64,000 bases of DNA from Bacteroidota bacterium (GCA_020162035.1 JAIUNM010000011.1:1-64000), one strand, 5' to 3'; counted from the first letter of the stretch, positions 8,651-18,284 are shown. Notes: a model not told the origin generated them from the sequence alone. Made by a program: numbers and translations.

Positions 8651-9007
8651 TTAATCTATCTTATCTCTTAACTCAATTAATTTAGATTTAATTTCTTGAA
8701 GTTTTGCAATAACTTCGGCTTGATTGTTAGATTTTTGAAAAGTAATACTTTCTGATTTAGATTTAAGAGCCTCTTTTGCTCCTTGAATGGTATAACCTTT
8801 TATTTTAATAAGCTCAACTAAAATGCGGATATTTTCTATATCCTTAATTGTAAAAATTCTATTTCCTTTTTTGTTTTTACTTGGGCTTAAAGTGTTAAAT
8901 TCTTTTTCCCAATATCGAATTGTGCTAGCATTAATATCAAACATTTCACTAATTTCACTTATAGTGTAATAAAGTTTTTGTGTTTCTTCTTTTTCAAATA
9001 AAGCCAT
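8651..9007 (-). CDS. MerR-family transcriptional regulator
   Basis: This small DNA-binding protein has 118 residues. The winged helix-turn-helix of the MerR family is clear: YTISEISEMFDINASTIRYWEKEF (about 14-37), then a basic wing with GNRIFTIKDIENIRILVELIKIKGYTIQGAKEAL. The C-terminal 35 residues form a dimerisation coil (AEVIAKLQEIKSKLIELRDKI). No effector domain or metal-binding cysteines are present, so the inducer is unknown. Small MerR proteins of this kind are near universal in Bacteroidota. It sits upstream of fabD with a 108-base gap that could hold its own operator; no clear operator was identified. Confidence 0.85.
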   Translation of the reverse strand: MALFEKEETQKLYYTISEISEMFDINASTIRYWEKEFNTLSPSKNKKGNRIFTIKDIENIRILVELIKIKGYTIQGAKEALKSKSESITFQKSNNQAEVIAKLQEIKSKLIELRDKID

Positions 9008-9073
9008 ATTAATTCAATTAATCTAAATTAATGATTAATAACACTATACGTTAAGTTAGTTGTTAACATTTAA

Positions 9074-9976
9074 TTAAAAATATAAAGGGTAAAACCTAAT
9101 TCCAGATTTTGCAAATTGCAAAGTAGGAAAAGGAATTTTAACACAATTAAAGGCAGAAAATAGTGTTTTTAGAACTTTATGTTTAGTTTTAATTTTGGTT
9201 AAATCTATATCTAAACTTAAGTAAAAACGCCTTTCGCGGTTAAGTTTTAAAACATTGCCGTTATTATTTTGTATTAAAAATTGATTGTAATTACCACCAA
9301 TCATTCCGTATGCACTATAACCTAAAGAGAGGTTTAACATATTTAAAATTTGATTTTTAGGTTTATTAGTTTTAAACGATAAGGGATTAAAACTTAACCA
9401 ATAAGTTTGTCCGTTATAATCTTTTAAAATTTCTAGAGGTAAACTATTACCAAGCAAATTAGGATTATATTGCGCTAAACCCGATTGTGAAAATGAAAAT
9501 TTAAACCAAATTTTTTGTTCATTAAAAAAATGTTGTTGCCCTATACATAAATATGTACCTGCAGTATTACTTATCATATCTCCCCAACTAAACCCCCAAC
9601 CATCGCTATAACCATCCATTATTTCAATACAAGTCATATAAGCTAAACCAATATTGCCACCAATTAATAAAGATTGTTTTTTATTAAACCCTGCCCATTC
9701 AAAACTTTGCATCATATATTTTGATAGTTGATAGTTTGTGTAAACATGCCCTACTTTATCCATTTGTAACCAAGCCTTGTTATCATTAAAAAAATGAAAC
9801 TTACCCGTATTATAATTTTGGTACCATGCCTTATTAAGGTAAAATAAAGAACCAGTAGTTACTAATGCACTACTTGTACTTAATATAATTTTTCGCGACT
9901 TGAAATTTATACTATCGTGTTGGGAGTTTGACAAAAATACATTTAAACAAAATAAATATGTCAGTATTTTCTTCAA
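9074..9976 (-). CDS. DUF2279-family secreted/outer-membrane protein
   Basis: The protein has about 300 residues, with a signal peptide of roughly 18 residues (KKILTYLFCLNVFL, then SNSQ). The DUF2279 signature is visible: DKVGHVYTNYQLSKYM, then a hydrophobic segment and DGYSDGWGFSWGDMISNTAGTYL, followed by barrel-like strands and an aromatic C-terminus (RFYPLYF). Function unknown. No ATG precedes the signal peptide. A start at 9997 would lie in the T-run of the upstream terminator and before a -7-type promoter box (9982-9989), so I prefer the TTG at 9976, or the GTG one codon earlier. Either would give a leaderless or nearly leaderless message. Confidence 0.65.
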   Translation of the reverse strand: MKKILTYLFCLNVFLSNSQHDSINFKSRKIILSTSSALVTTGSLFYLNKAWYQNYNTGKFHFFNDNKAWLQMDKVGHVYTNYQLSKYMMQSFEWAGFNKKQSLLIGGNIGLAYMTCIEIMDGYSDGWGFSWGDMISNTAGTYLCIGQQHFFNEQKIWFKFSFSQSGLAQYNPNLLGNSLPLEILKDYNGQTYWLSFNPLSFKTNKPKNQILNMLNLSLGYSAYGMIGGNYNQFLIQNNNGNVLKLNRERRFYLSLDIDLTKIKTKHKVLKTLFSAFNCVKIPFPTLQFAKSGIRFYPLYF

Positions 9977-9981
9977 CACTA

Positions 9982-9989
9982 CAAATATA
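9982..9989 (-). promoter_or_regulatory. Bacteroidota -7 box (TATATTTG)
   Basis: TATATTTG on the minus strand matches the TAnnTTTG -7 consensus of Bacteroidota primary sigma factor promoters. It lies just downstream of the terminator of the subtilase gene and only about six bases before the likely start of the DUF2279 gene. No convincing -33 TTG lies 19-21 bases upstream, so this is a partial match. Confidence 0.4.
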
Positions 9990-9997
9990 CTAAACAA

Positions 9998-10026
9998 AAA
10001 AGGCGAATCTTTTAAATTCGCCTTTT
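9998..10026 (-). terminator. Rho-independent terminator of the subtilase gene
   Basis: An 11-base perfect stem (AAAAGGCGAAT at 9998-10008, ATTCGCCTTTT at 10016-10026) has a 7-base loop and a T-rich tail on the minus strand. It lies 19 bases after the subtilase stop codon. Confidence 0.8.
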
Positions 10027-10044
10027 AAGATTTATTTTGAAAAT

Positions 10045-13000
10045 TTACTCTATAATTAATTTTTTATATGTTGATTGTTTATCTTTTATTAATTGTATGG
10101 TGTAAACTCCTTTTGCATAATCGCTTACATTAACATTAATAATTGAATTTGCTTGTTTATTTAAAATTAATTGCCCTAGTTGATTAAATAGTATTATGTC
10201 AAATTCACCATCAAGTTCTACTGTTACATAATTGTTAGCAGGATTAGGATAAATTAAAACAGATTGGTTTATGTTTAATTTAGTTATTGAAGAAGCAAAA
10301 CTAACACATGTAGTTGCATTGTTTACGCAGCCATTACCATCAGTAATTGTAACTGTATAACATTGAGGTGCTAAATTACTTGCAACAGAAGCTGTACCTC
10401 CAGATGGTATCCAATTATAAGTATAAGGCATTGTACCTCCTAAAACTGTAACTGTAGCCGAACCATTATTACATGTTCCACAACTAGCTATTGAATTTGT
10501 AATCGTATTACTAATTGCAGATGGTTGACTGATTGAACCAGAATAATTAGTTTTACAACCTTTACTATCTGTTACCACACAAGAGTATGAACCTACACCT
10601 AATGAATTAATAATGTTTGTTGTTTGTCCGCCTGGGCTCCATAAATAACTATAACTAGGTGTACCGCCAGATGGGTTAACTTGTAATAAACCATTGGTTA
10701 AACCATTACAAGTAATATTTGTTGATGCTCCAGTTGAAGTAGGATTTGCATTTACCCCAACAGAAAAAGCATTTGTACCATTGCAACCTGCATTTGTACC
10801 ACTTACCGTATAGTTTGTAACAACTGTAGGATTTACAACAATACTAGAAGTGTTTGAACCTGTATTCCATGTGTATGTACTTGCACCACTTGCAGTAATA
10901 GTTAATGAATTACCAATACATAATTGCGGATTTGATGGAGATAAATTAATAGAAATAGATGAACCAATATTTACCGATACTGTTTTAGTGTTACTGCATG
11001 TTCCATTAAAACCAGTTACAGTGTAATTTGTATTTGATGCTGGACTAACAATTAATGGGTTTGATGTTGATCCTGTATTCCAAGAGTATGTAGATGCCCC
11101 ACCCGCATTTAATGTTGCAGTTCCTCCAGCACAAATGGTTTGATTTGAAATTGCCACTGTTGGTGTAGTAGTAACATTTAAATTATAGGTAGAATATGTT
11201 GAACAAGCACCCGTAGTTCCTTTAATTGAATATGTTGTAGAAGTTAAAGGACTTACATTAATTATTGAACTTGTAGCTCCTGTACTCCAACTATAAGATG
11301 TTGCACCACTTGCAGTTAATGTTGCTGTTGTTCCTGAGCAAATATTTGATGCTCCTGTTACAGATAAAGGAGGGCCGCTTGTAATGTTTATTGTTTTTAT
11401 ACTAACAGAAGTATTTGCTCCATTTATTGAAGTTAATGTAATGGTTTGAACTCCTGTTGTACTAAATGTAAAAGTTGGATTAGTTGCTGTTGAAGTTCCT
11501 CCACCACCACTTGCGCTCCAACTATAAGATACGGCACCTGAACTTGTATTAGTCATTGTAACTGCACCACCACTACAAGCTGAAGCAGGGTTGTTAAAAG
11601 ATGAACTGTTGGTTCTGATATTAATATTATCTAAATACAAAGCCTGACCATAATGCCCACGATCAATAAATGCTAACATTACATTACTTTGCCCTGCAGC
11701 AAGTGCTGTTATATTTACAGAATCTGTACGCCATTGACCTGATGCAGGTGTAAATTGACTACCTGTTAAAGTACCAGCTACTGATGAAAGTGTACTGCCT
11801 CCTTTCATATAGATACTTGTCCATGTTGCGCCACAATCTGAAGATAATTTAACTTCAAGCGTATCTGAATATTGGTTGTCGTATTGTCTATAAGCCACAT
11901 CAAACCTTAAAGTAGCTTGAGTTACAGATGAAAATACATATTTAGGAGTTCTCATTTCATCTCTTTCGCCCGAAATATCTTCGTTGTAATTATCAAACCA
12001 TGCACAAGCTGTACTTGTTCCATATGCACCTAATCCTGTTCTTCTTTTCCAATAATAATTATCATTACTCATGTTTACACTTGTCCAGTTTGCAGGTACA
12101 AAAGTTGTAGTTTGAAAACCTTCGGTTAATGGTAACAATTGAGGTCCTGCAACAGTAATGTATGATATTTTTGTTTTAACATTTCCACCATTAGCATTTG
12201 TTGCTTGTAATGCAATTGAATACGTACCTGGGCTTGCCCACGATACAGCAGGATTTGATGATGTAGATGTTGGAGGTGTACCTGCTTGAAATGTCCAGCT
12301 CCAAGCTGTAGGTAAATACAACGAACTATCAGTAATTGAAATTGGAGTTCCAGGGCAGGTTTTATTAATTAATGAATAGAAATTTGAAACTACAGGTTGA
12401 GCACTAAACCCAGCAGCACATAACATAGCTTGGTACGCATCTATTCTTCCCGCACCTAATTGACCCGCTAATGTTCCTGAATTTACAGGATAAATATTTA
12501 CAGCAGTTGTACTAATACAATTTAAAACATCTGTTTGAGTCATATAAGGAGCTTTAGAAAGCATTAAAGCTGCTAATCCTGCAACACAAGGCGTAGCCAT
12601 TGATGTGCCATTCATATAAGTGTATGCATTTGCAGGAATTGTACTTCTAATATTTTCACCAGGCGCACAAATATCAGCCCAAGTACCATAATTACTAAAA
12701 CTAGATTTTACATCTGAGCTACTAATTGAAACTACAGAATAAACATTGTTGTATGCTGCAGGGTAATGTAGGGCATTTGTATTTGAATTTCCTGTTGCAC
12801 ATATAATAATACAACCTTTGCTCCATGCATAATTAATTACAGCTTGTTCAGACGCATTAGCAGTACCTGGCCCACCCCATGAGCAAGAAATAACACGAGC
12901 TTTAACTTTTGCTGCATATAAAATACCACCATAACCATTTGCTATACCTGTTGTACTTCCGCCATCGGTTTGGCATTTAACAGGAATTAATTTCACATTC

Positions 13001-13731
13001 CAGCTTATAGAAGCAACACCTGTTGAGTTATTCGTTCTACCGGCAGCTGTACCAGAACAATGTGTGCCATGACTCATTGCATTATTTGTAGGAATAGTAT
13101 TATTATCATCGTCAGCAACATCGTAGCCATTTACATCATCAATATAACCATTACCGTCGTTATCTAAGCCATCTCCCGCAATTTCACCTGGGTTGGTCCA
13201 TACGTTTCCAGATAAATCGGTGTGTGCTCTGTCAATTGCGTTATCAACAACAGCAACAGTTATATTTGAACTACCTGTTGAAACACCCCAAGCATTAGGG
13301 GCATTTATTTGATTTAAATAACTCATTGTTCCACCAGTATAATATGTGTCATTTGGTGTTAAATCAACAGTATTTAAATTAACTTTTTCGGCATAATCTA
13401 CACCTTCTAACCTTTGTAAATCATAAATTAATTGATCTACTTGTTTAATTTGCGAAAATTGAACTAATAAAATATTTGGTAAAATGGCATCATCATCTGC
13501 TTGATAAAATGGTTTTGAAACTTTAGTTGCACCATATTTAAAAAGTGTATTGCTTAAATTACCTAACTTACTTATAACAATATTTTTTGGATTATCTTTA
13601 AATACCGATTTTAATAAACCAGGTTGTACTTTTAAATATATTTGTCCATCAACTTGATTTTTATATACTGTTTGCGAAAACAAACCATAAGATATTAATC
13701 CAAATGCAATAGATAATAAAGTTTTTTTCAT
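10045..13731 (-). CDS. Subtilisin-like (S8) protease with PKD/SprB-type repeats and T9SS signal
   Basis: This 1228-residue exported serine protease has a signal peptide (1-20, ending FSQ) and a propeptide-like region to about 130. The S8 domain (about 135-440) has its triad visible: Asp163 in VAVVD, His221 in MSHGTHCSG, Ser377 in NGTSMATP, with Asn315 (ATGNS) as oxyanion residue. Asp-rich calcium-type loops (DGLDNDGNGYIDD) precede the histidine. Then come a PKD-like repeat (about 455-525), a jelly-roll-like region (about 530-705), several Ig/PKD-like repeats (CSGTATLTASGATSYSW type), SprB-type repeats near 1030-1150, and a C-terminal T9SS type A sorting domain (YPNPANNYV). It probably degrades extracellular protein. 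It has its own terminator and stands alone. Confidence 0.9.
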   Translation of the reverse strand: MKKTLLSIAFGLISYGLFSQTVYKNQVDGQIYLKVQPGLLKSVFKDNPKNIVISKLGNLSNTLFKYGATKVSKPFYQADDDAILPNILLVQFSQIKQVDQLIYDLQRLEGVDYAEKVNLNTVDLTPNDTYYTGGTMSYLNQINAPNAWGVSTGSSNITVAVVDNAIDRAHTDLSGNVWTNPGEIAGDGLDNDGNGYIDDVNGYDVADDDNNTIPTNNAMSHGTHCSGTAAGRTNNSTGVASISWNVKLIPVKCQTDGGSTTGIANGYGGILYAAKVKARVISCSWGGPGTANASEQAVINYAWSKGCIIICATGNSNTNALHYPAAYNNVYSVVSISSSDVKSSFSNYGTWADICAPGENIRSTIPANAYTYMNGTSMATPCVAGLAALMLSKAPYMTQTDVLNCISTTAVNIYPVNSGTLAGQLGAGRIDAYQAMLCAAGFSAQPVVSNFYSLINKTCPGTPISITDSSLYLPTAWSWTFQAGTPPTSTSSNPAVSWASPGTYSIALQATNANGGNVKTKISYITVAGPQLLPLTEGFQTTTFVPANWTSVNMSNDNYYWKRRTGLGAYGTSTACAWFDNYNEDISGERDEMRTPKYVFSSVTQATLRFDVAYRQYDNQYSDTLEVKLSSDCGATWTSIYMKGGSTLSSVAGTLTGSQFTPASGQWRTDSVNITALAAGQSNVMLAFIDRGHYGQALYLDNINIRTNSSSFNNPASACSGGAVTMTNTSSGAVSYSWSASGGGGTSTATNPTFTFSTTGVQTITLTSINGANTSVSIKTINITSGPPLSVTGASNICSGTTATLTASGATSYSWSTGATSSIINVSPLTSTTYSIKGTTGACSTYSTYNLNVTTTPTVAISNQTICAGGTATLNAGGASTYSWNTGSTSNPLIVSPASNTNYTVTGFNGTCSNTKTVSVNIGSSISINLSPSNPQLCIGNSLTITASGASTYTWNTGSNTSSIVVNPTVVTNYTVSGTNAGCNGTNAFSVGVNANPTSTGASTNITCNGLTNGLLQVNPSGGTPSYSYLWSPGGQTTNIINSLGVGSYSCVVTDSKGCKTNYSGSISQPSAISNTITNSIASCGTCNNGSATVTVLGGTMPYTYNWIPSGGTASVASNLAPQCYTVTITDGNGCVNNATTCVSFASSITKLNINQSVLIYPNPANNYVTVELDGEFDIILFNQLGQLILNKQANSIINVNVSDYAKGVYTIQLIKDKQSTYKKLIIE

Positions 13732-13833
13732 TTTAATATAATTTAATATTTAAAAATAATTTATGAATTTGTTAAAAGCAATTATTTTGCCAATAATTTA
13801 TTAGATTTAGACAAAAATAGTTTTAATGGTTAA

Positions 13834-14766
13834 ATGAAAAGATTAGCGGTAATAGATTGTGGAACTAATACGTTTAACTTATTAATTGTAGAAACAGAAA
13901 ATAATAGGTACAAAAAGGTATTTAAAACTAGAATTCCTGTAAAACTGGGTGAAGACACTATAAATTTAGGTTACATAAATAGTTTTGCATTTGAACGCGG
14001 TATATTAGCCATTAATAATTTTAAAACCATATGTAACAATTATAATGTTAATGAGATATATGCATTTGCAACATCTGCAATTAGAGATGCATCTAACGGA
14101 ATTACATTTACTAAAGATGTAAAAAATAAATTTAATATTGATATAAGAATTATTGATGGAAATGAAGAGGCTGAATTAATTTACCACGGAAATAAACAAG
14201 CGGTGCCTTTAAATGATAAAATAAGTTTGATAATGGATATTGGTGGTGGTAGTAACGAATTTATTTTATGTAATAAAGATACTATTTTTTGGAAACAAAG
14301 TTTTAAGTTAGGTGCTGCTCGATTAATAGAAAAATTTAAACCAGAAGATAAAATAAGCTTAAAAACAATTGATGCTTTAAATAACTATTTAAATGTTGAA
14401 TTAAAAGATTTGCACAATGCGTGTGATAAGTACTGTCCTATTGAACTTGTTGGTTCTTCGGGTGCATTTGATTCTATTATTGAAATGATACATGGGGAAT
14501 TTAATGGTGAAATGTTAGAAGACTTTAAACATTGTTACGAAGTAGATTTAAATAAATTTAATTTAATTTCAGAAAAAATTATTAATTCAAATTATAAACA
14601 ACGAACAGAAATTAAAGGATTAGTTGAAATGCGAATAGATATGATTGTAATTTCATGTATATTAATTAAAAACATATTGGATAAACTTAACCTACAAAAC
14701 ATGAGGGTTTCAACCTATTCGTTAAAAGAAGGTGCTTTATATAAAATACTTAATAAAATTAAATAA
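13834..14766 (+). CDS. Ppx/GppA-family phosphatase (exopolyphosphatase-like)
   Basis: This 310-residue member of the Ppx/GppA ASKHA family hydrolyses polyphosphate and/or the 5' phosphate of pppGpp. The phosphate-1 loop (VIDCGTNTFNLLI, 6-18), the ATSAIRDASNG region, the phosphate-2 loop DIGGGSNEF, and the SLKEGAL ending are all visible. It is a one-domain short form without the C-terminal HD-like extension of longer Ppx proteins, which is common in Bacteroidota. Its stop overlaps the start of the NtrC-like regulator gene by one base (TAATG), so the two are translationally coupled. That suggests a link between phosphate or stringent signalling and the regulator, but this is inference. Confidence 0.85.
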   Translation: MKRLAVIDCGTNTFNLLIVETENNRYKKVFKTRIPVKLGEDTINLGYINSFAFERGILAINNFKTICNNYNVNEIYAFATSAIRDASNGITFTKDVKNKFNIDIRIIDGNEEAELIYHGNKQAVPLNDKISLIMDIGGGSNEFILCNKDTIFWKQSFKLGAARLIEKFKPEDKISLKTIDALNNYLNVELKDLHNACDKYCPIELVGSSGAFDSIIEMIHGEFNGEMLEDFKHCYEVDLNKFNLISEKIINSNYKQRTEIKGLVEMRIDMIVISCILIKNILDKLNLQNMRVSTYSLKEGALYKILNKIK

Positions 14767-15917
14767 TGGCAAAAATATTAGTTATTGATGATGAAAAGGC
14801 TATTAGAAGGTCGATTACAGAAATTTTAGAATTTGAAAATCATCAAATAGACGAAGCAGAAGATGGATTAATTGGTTTTGATAAAGCAATTAAAAACAAT
14901 TATGATGTTATATTGTGTGATATAAAAATGCCAAAACTTGATGGCGAAGAACTGTTATTAAAACTTTTAAAAGAAAATATAAACAGTTCAATAATAATGA
15001 TGAGCGGTCATGGAACCATTGATACGGCTGTTAGTGCTGTGAAAAAAGGAGCCTATGATTATTTAGCAAAACCAATTGATTTAAATAGACTTTTAGTAAG
15101 TATTAAAAACGCTTTAGATAAAACAGAATTGGTAACTGAAACAAAATTACTTAAGAAAAAAATTAACAAGTCAGTAGAAATAATTGGCGAATCTTTTGCA
15201 ATTAAAAAGGTAAAAGATTTAATAGAAAAAGTTGGCCCTACCGATGCTCGCGTATTAATTACTGGCAGTAATGGTAGTGGAAAAGAATTAGTTGCTAAAC
15301 TTTTACACGAAAAAAGTTCTCGTTCAAACAATCCATTAATTGAAGTAAATTGTGCGGCTATACCTTCAGAATTAATAGAAAGCGAATTATTTGGGCATGA
15401 AAAAGGTTCTTTTACAAGTGCAGTTGCACAACGAAAAGGTAAATTTGAATTAGCCGAAGGCGGAACAATTTTTTTAGATGAAATTGGCGATATGAGTTTA
15501 AGCGCTCAAGCAAAAGTATTAAGAGCATTACAAGAAAATAAAATTGCAAGGGTTGGTGGCGATAAAGAAATTAAAATTAACGTAAGAGTAATTGCAGCAA
15601 CAAACAAAAATTTACAAAAAGAAATTGAAGTAGGAAATTTTAGAGAAGATTTATTTCATCGTTTATCTGTAATCCCAATACATGTACCAAGTTTAGAGGA
15701 AAGAATAGAAGACATTCCAATTTTAACATTGCACTTTATTGAATTAATAACTCAAGAAATGGGAATTGCTAAAAAAGAAATTGAGCCAAATGCTGTAAAA
15801 GAATTGCAACAAAAACCTTGGCCAGGAAATATAAGACAGTTTAGAAATGTAATTGAACGCTTAATTATTTTAAGCGCCCAATCAATTACATTAAACGATG
15901 TTAAACAATTTGCTTAA
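14766..15917 (+). CDS. NtrC-like response regulator with AAA+ domain, no HTH
   Basis: This 383-residue regulator has a receiver domain (1-120; phospho-acceptor Asp52 in ILCDIKMPKLDG; acidic pocket DDE at 8-10) and a sigma54-activator-type AAA+ domain (about 138-370) with Walker A GSNGSGKE (167-174) and Walker B GGTIFLDEIGDM (232-243). The sensor/arginine-finger segment FREDLFHRLSVIPI and the WPGNIRQFRNVIERL helix are present. The sigma54-contact loop, GAFTGA in classical activators, reads GSFTSA (214-219). The protein ends after the lid helices with no Fis-type helix-turn-helix. It may act without specific DNA binding or have a non-sigma54 role. It is coupled to the Ppx/GppA gene upstream and ends over the stop of the carbonic anhydrase gene on the other strand. 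Confidence 0.85.
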   Translation: MAKILVIDDEKAIRRSITEILEFENHQIDEAEDGLIGFDKAIKNNYDVILCDIKMPKLDGEELLLKLLKENINSSIIMMSGHGTIDTAVSAVKKGAYDYLAKPIDLNRLLVSIKNALDKTELVTETKLLKKKINKSVEIIGESFAIKKVKDLIEKVGPTDARVLITGSNGSGKELVAKLLHEKSSRSNNPLIEVNCAAIPSELIESELFGHEKGSFTSAVAQRKGKFELAEGGTIFLDEIGDMSLSAQAKVLRALQENKIARVGGDKEIKINVRVIAATNKNLQKEIEVGNFREDLFHRLSVIPIHVPSLEERIEDIPILTLHFIELITQEMGIAKKEIEPNAVKELQQKPWPGNIRQFRNVIERLIILSAQSITLNDVKQFA

Positions 15918-16549
15918 AATTTGTATCTGTATATTTCTGGAACATCTTTAATATCATTACAAATAGTGTTTAATTCTTTTATTAAACCGTTATTTAAGCC
16001 ATATACCCAACCGTGTATTTCTAAATTTCTGCCTTGATGCCAAGCTTTTTGCACAATTTTTGTTTCGGCTAATTTTAAAACTTGTTCCATAACGTTTAGT
16101 TCGGTTAATCTATCTTCTCTACTGTCTTGATCAGTAATTTTTTCTAATTCAGTTTGATTTTTATGATAAACATCTTTAATATTTCGTAACCATTTATCTA
16201 CAACACCAAACGTGTTATTAGTCATTGCAGCCCTTACTCCTCCGCATCCATAATGTCCACATACAATAATATCTTTTACTTCTAAAACATTTACAGCGTA
16301 TTCTAATACACTTATTAAATTTAAATCGGTATGTATAACCAAGTTTGCAATATTTCGGTGTACAAATATTTCTCCACTTTTTGTATTTGTTATTTCATTA
16401 GCTGGTACTCTGCTATCACTGCAACCTATCCATAAATGTTCAGGCTTTTGACCTAAAGATAATTTTTTAAAATATTCGGGGTCGTTAAAAGTACGTGATT
16501 CTGAAAAAATTTTGTTTCCTTTTATTAGTTTATGATAAGATTCATTCAT
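15914..16549 (-). CDS. can: Beta-class carbonic anhydrase
   Basis: This 211-residue enzyme hydrates CO2 to bicarbonate in the cytoplasm. The zinc ligands of beta-class enzymes are clear: Cys43 and Asp45 in WIGCSDSRVPA, His99 and Cys102 in CGHYGCGGV, with Arg47 pairing to Asp45. The length and the NIANLV and LEIHGWVYGLNNG phrases fit the family. It lies 59 bases downstream of a SulP transporter gene on the same strand; that pairing recurs in bacteria and suggests bicarbonate uptake and interconversion. Its stop overlaps the stop of the NtrC-like gene by four bases on the opposite strand. Confidence 0.93.
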   Translation of the reverse strand: MNESYHKLIKGNKIFSESRTFNDPEYFKKLSLGQKPEHLWIGCSDSRVPANEITNTKSGEIFVHRNIANLVIHTDLNLISVLEYAVNVLEVKDIIVCGHYGCGGVRAAMTNNTFGVVDKWLRNIKDVYHKNQTELEKITDQDSREDRLTELNVMEQVLKLAETKIVQKAWHQGRNLEIHGWVYGLNNGLIKELNTICNDIKDVPEIYRYKF

Positions 16550-16608
16550 AGTTAAATGTATTTATTATTTTTTAATTTTTAATTTTTTTTATTGTTAAGT
16601 TTTAGTAA

Positions 16609-18231
16609 TTATTTAGATGATTTAACAAATTCTAAATTTTGAATTTCATAAATCTCTTTAAAACCAATTAAGCCTAAGTTAATTTTTTTAAGAGGAGCTT
16701 TTATATCTCTAAATTCTTTAATTATATGAAGCACATCAAAATCTATATATTTAGTATTAGAAGCGTCTATTATTACTTCTGCTTTTTCGGGTAAATGATC
16801 GAGTGTTTTTTTAATTGAAGCTTTATTTAAAAATGAAACTTCTTCCGATAAATGAATTGTAATAGTGTCACCTTCATTGTGTTTATCTTCATGAAAATAA
16901 TACGAATTTTTTAAATTACCATGTAATATTGATACAATTGATGTAATAATACCAGCTAATACTCCAATAATTAAACCTTTTCCATTTAAAGGAGGAATAA
17001 CATTAAACAAATCAACCGAAATTATTACAATTACTGTTACAATAAAAGGAATAAATTGGTATTTTCCTGCGCTCCAAAAGCTTTTAAACACAGCAGGTTT
17101 AGCAAGTTTCCATCCTGTTAAAATTAAAACAGAAGCTAGTACTCCTTTTGGAATCATGCATAAAACCCCTGGAATTAATATAACACAAACTAAAAGTAAA
17201 AACGCATGAAAAATTGCTGCTAATTTAGTTTTACCACCTGCATTAACGTTTGCACTACTCCTTACAATAACACTTGTAATTGGTAAGCCACCAATTAACC
17301 CTGAAACTGTATTTCCAATTCCCTGCGCTATTAATTCTCTGTTTGTATTTGTAGTTCTTCTTTGAGGGTCAATGTTATCAATGGCTTCTATACTTAACAA
17401 AGTTTCTAATGATGCAATTAATGCAATTATTACTCCATAAATTAATACGTTAACATTAAAAAATCCATTAAAATTAGGTAGAGTAAAAAAACTAAAAAAC
17501 TCATTTGCATTACTTGCAATAGGTAAACTTATTAAATGAGATTTTTCAACAATTTCTAAATTACTTTTACTTGCTATCCAAACTTGATTAATAACAACTG
17601 CAATTATTACAGCTATTAAAGCACTTGGTAAATAAGGCAATTTCTTTTTTAAAAATGATGCGTCCCAAAGTATCATAATTACTAATGCTAGTAAAGAAAT
17701 AATTGTAACTCCAACTTCAATTTTTTGAATTGGAATTAATAATTCGTGCCAATCTCCACCAGTAAAAGGTAATAAATCTATAAGATGGCCTTTGTCATCT
17801 GCATCTTTTCCAAAAAAATGTGGAATTTGTTTAGCAATAATTAATATTCCTATGCTAGTTAACATTCCTTTTACTACACTTGATGGTATGTAGTTTGTAA
17901 TGCCACCAAGTTTTAAAGTTCCTAATAAAATTTGAATGCAACCTGCAACTACTAATGCACATAAAAATAACCCAAAATTATTTAAACCTCCTAAAGCAAT
18001 TATTGACCCCGAAACTAAAGTAGCTAAACCAGCAGCAGGCCCGCTTACACTTAATTGAGAATTACTTATACTCCCTACAACAATTCCTCCTACAATTCCT
18101 GCAATAATTCCACTAAATGGTGTTGCGCCACTTGCAACTGCAATAGCAATACATAATGGTAATGCAACTAAAAATACAACTAAACCAGCAGGAATGTCTT
18201 TCCCTGCATTTAAGAACAATTTTTTAAACAT
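16609..18231 (-). CDS. SulP-family anion transporter with STAS domain (candidate bicarbonate transporter)
   Basis: This 540-residue inner-membrane transporter has 10-14 hydrophobic segments from about residue 12 to 425. It carries SulP landmarks (PLCIAIAVASGATPFSGIIAGIVGG, SGPAAGLATLV, GGLPITSVIVRSSANVNAGGKTK) and a short C-terminal STAS domain (about 450-535) containing the VIIDASNTKYIDFDVL motif. The family carries sulfate, bicarbonate or other anions; the carbonic anhydrase gene immediately downstream makes bicarbonate the best guess. A 16-base near-palindrome (18269-18284) lies 38 bases upstream and could be an operator. Substrate is inferred from context only. Confidence 0.88.
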   Translation of the reverse strand: MFKKLFLNAGKDIPAGLVVFLVALPLCIAIAVASGATPFSGIIAGIVGGIVVGSISNSQLSVSGPAAGLATLVSGSIIALGGLNNFGLFLCALVVAGCIQILLGTLKLGGITNYIPSSVVKGMLTSIGILIIAKQIPHFFGKDADDKGHLIDLLPFTGGDWHELLIPIQKIEVGVTIISLLALVIMILWDASFLKKKLPYLPSALIAVIIAVVINQVWIASKSNLEIVEKSHLISLPIASNANEFFSFFTLPNFNGFFNVNVLIYGVIIALIASLETLLSIEAIDNIDPQRRTTNTNRELIAQGIGNTVSGLIGGLPITSVIVRSSANVNAGGKTKLAAIFHAFLLLVCVILIPGVLCMIPKGVLASVLILTGWKLAKPAVFKSFWSAGKYQFIPFIVTVIVIISVDLFNVIPPLNGKGLIIGVLAGIITSIVSILHGNLKNSYYFHEDKHNEGDTITIHLSEEVSFLNKASIKKTLDHLPEKAEVIIDASNTKYIDFDVLHIIKEFRDIKAPLKKINLGLIGFKEIYEIQNLEFVKSSK

Positions 18232-18268
18232 TTATTTATTTAATTAAGAATTTACAATTGATTTAAAT

Positions 18269-18284
18269 CTACTTTAAAAAGTAG
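18269..18284. promoter_or_regulatory. Short inverted repeat upstream of the SulP gene
   Basis: CTACTTT and AAAGTAG (7-base arms, two-base centre) lie between the SulP start and the small upstream gene, within a stretch that includes TAGATTTA on the minus strand, a near match to the -7 box. It could be a repressor or activator site for the transporter/carbonic anhydrase operon. Nothing else in the 71-base gap supports this. Confidence 0.3.

Noticed and set aside
13732-13833. Divergent promoter between the subtilase and Ppx/GppA genes
   Set aside because: No TAnnTTTG box with a spaced TTG was found in the 102-base gap, although a promoter must exist there.
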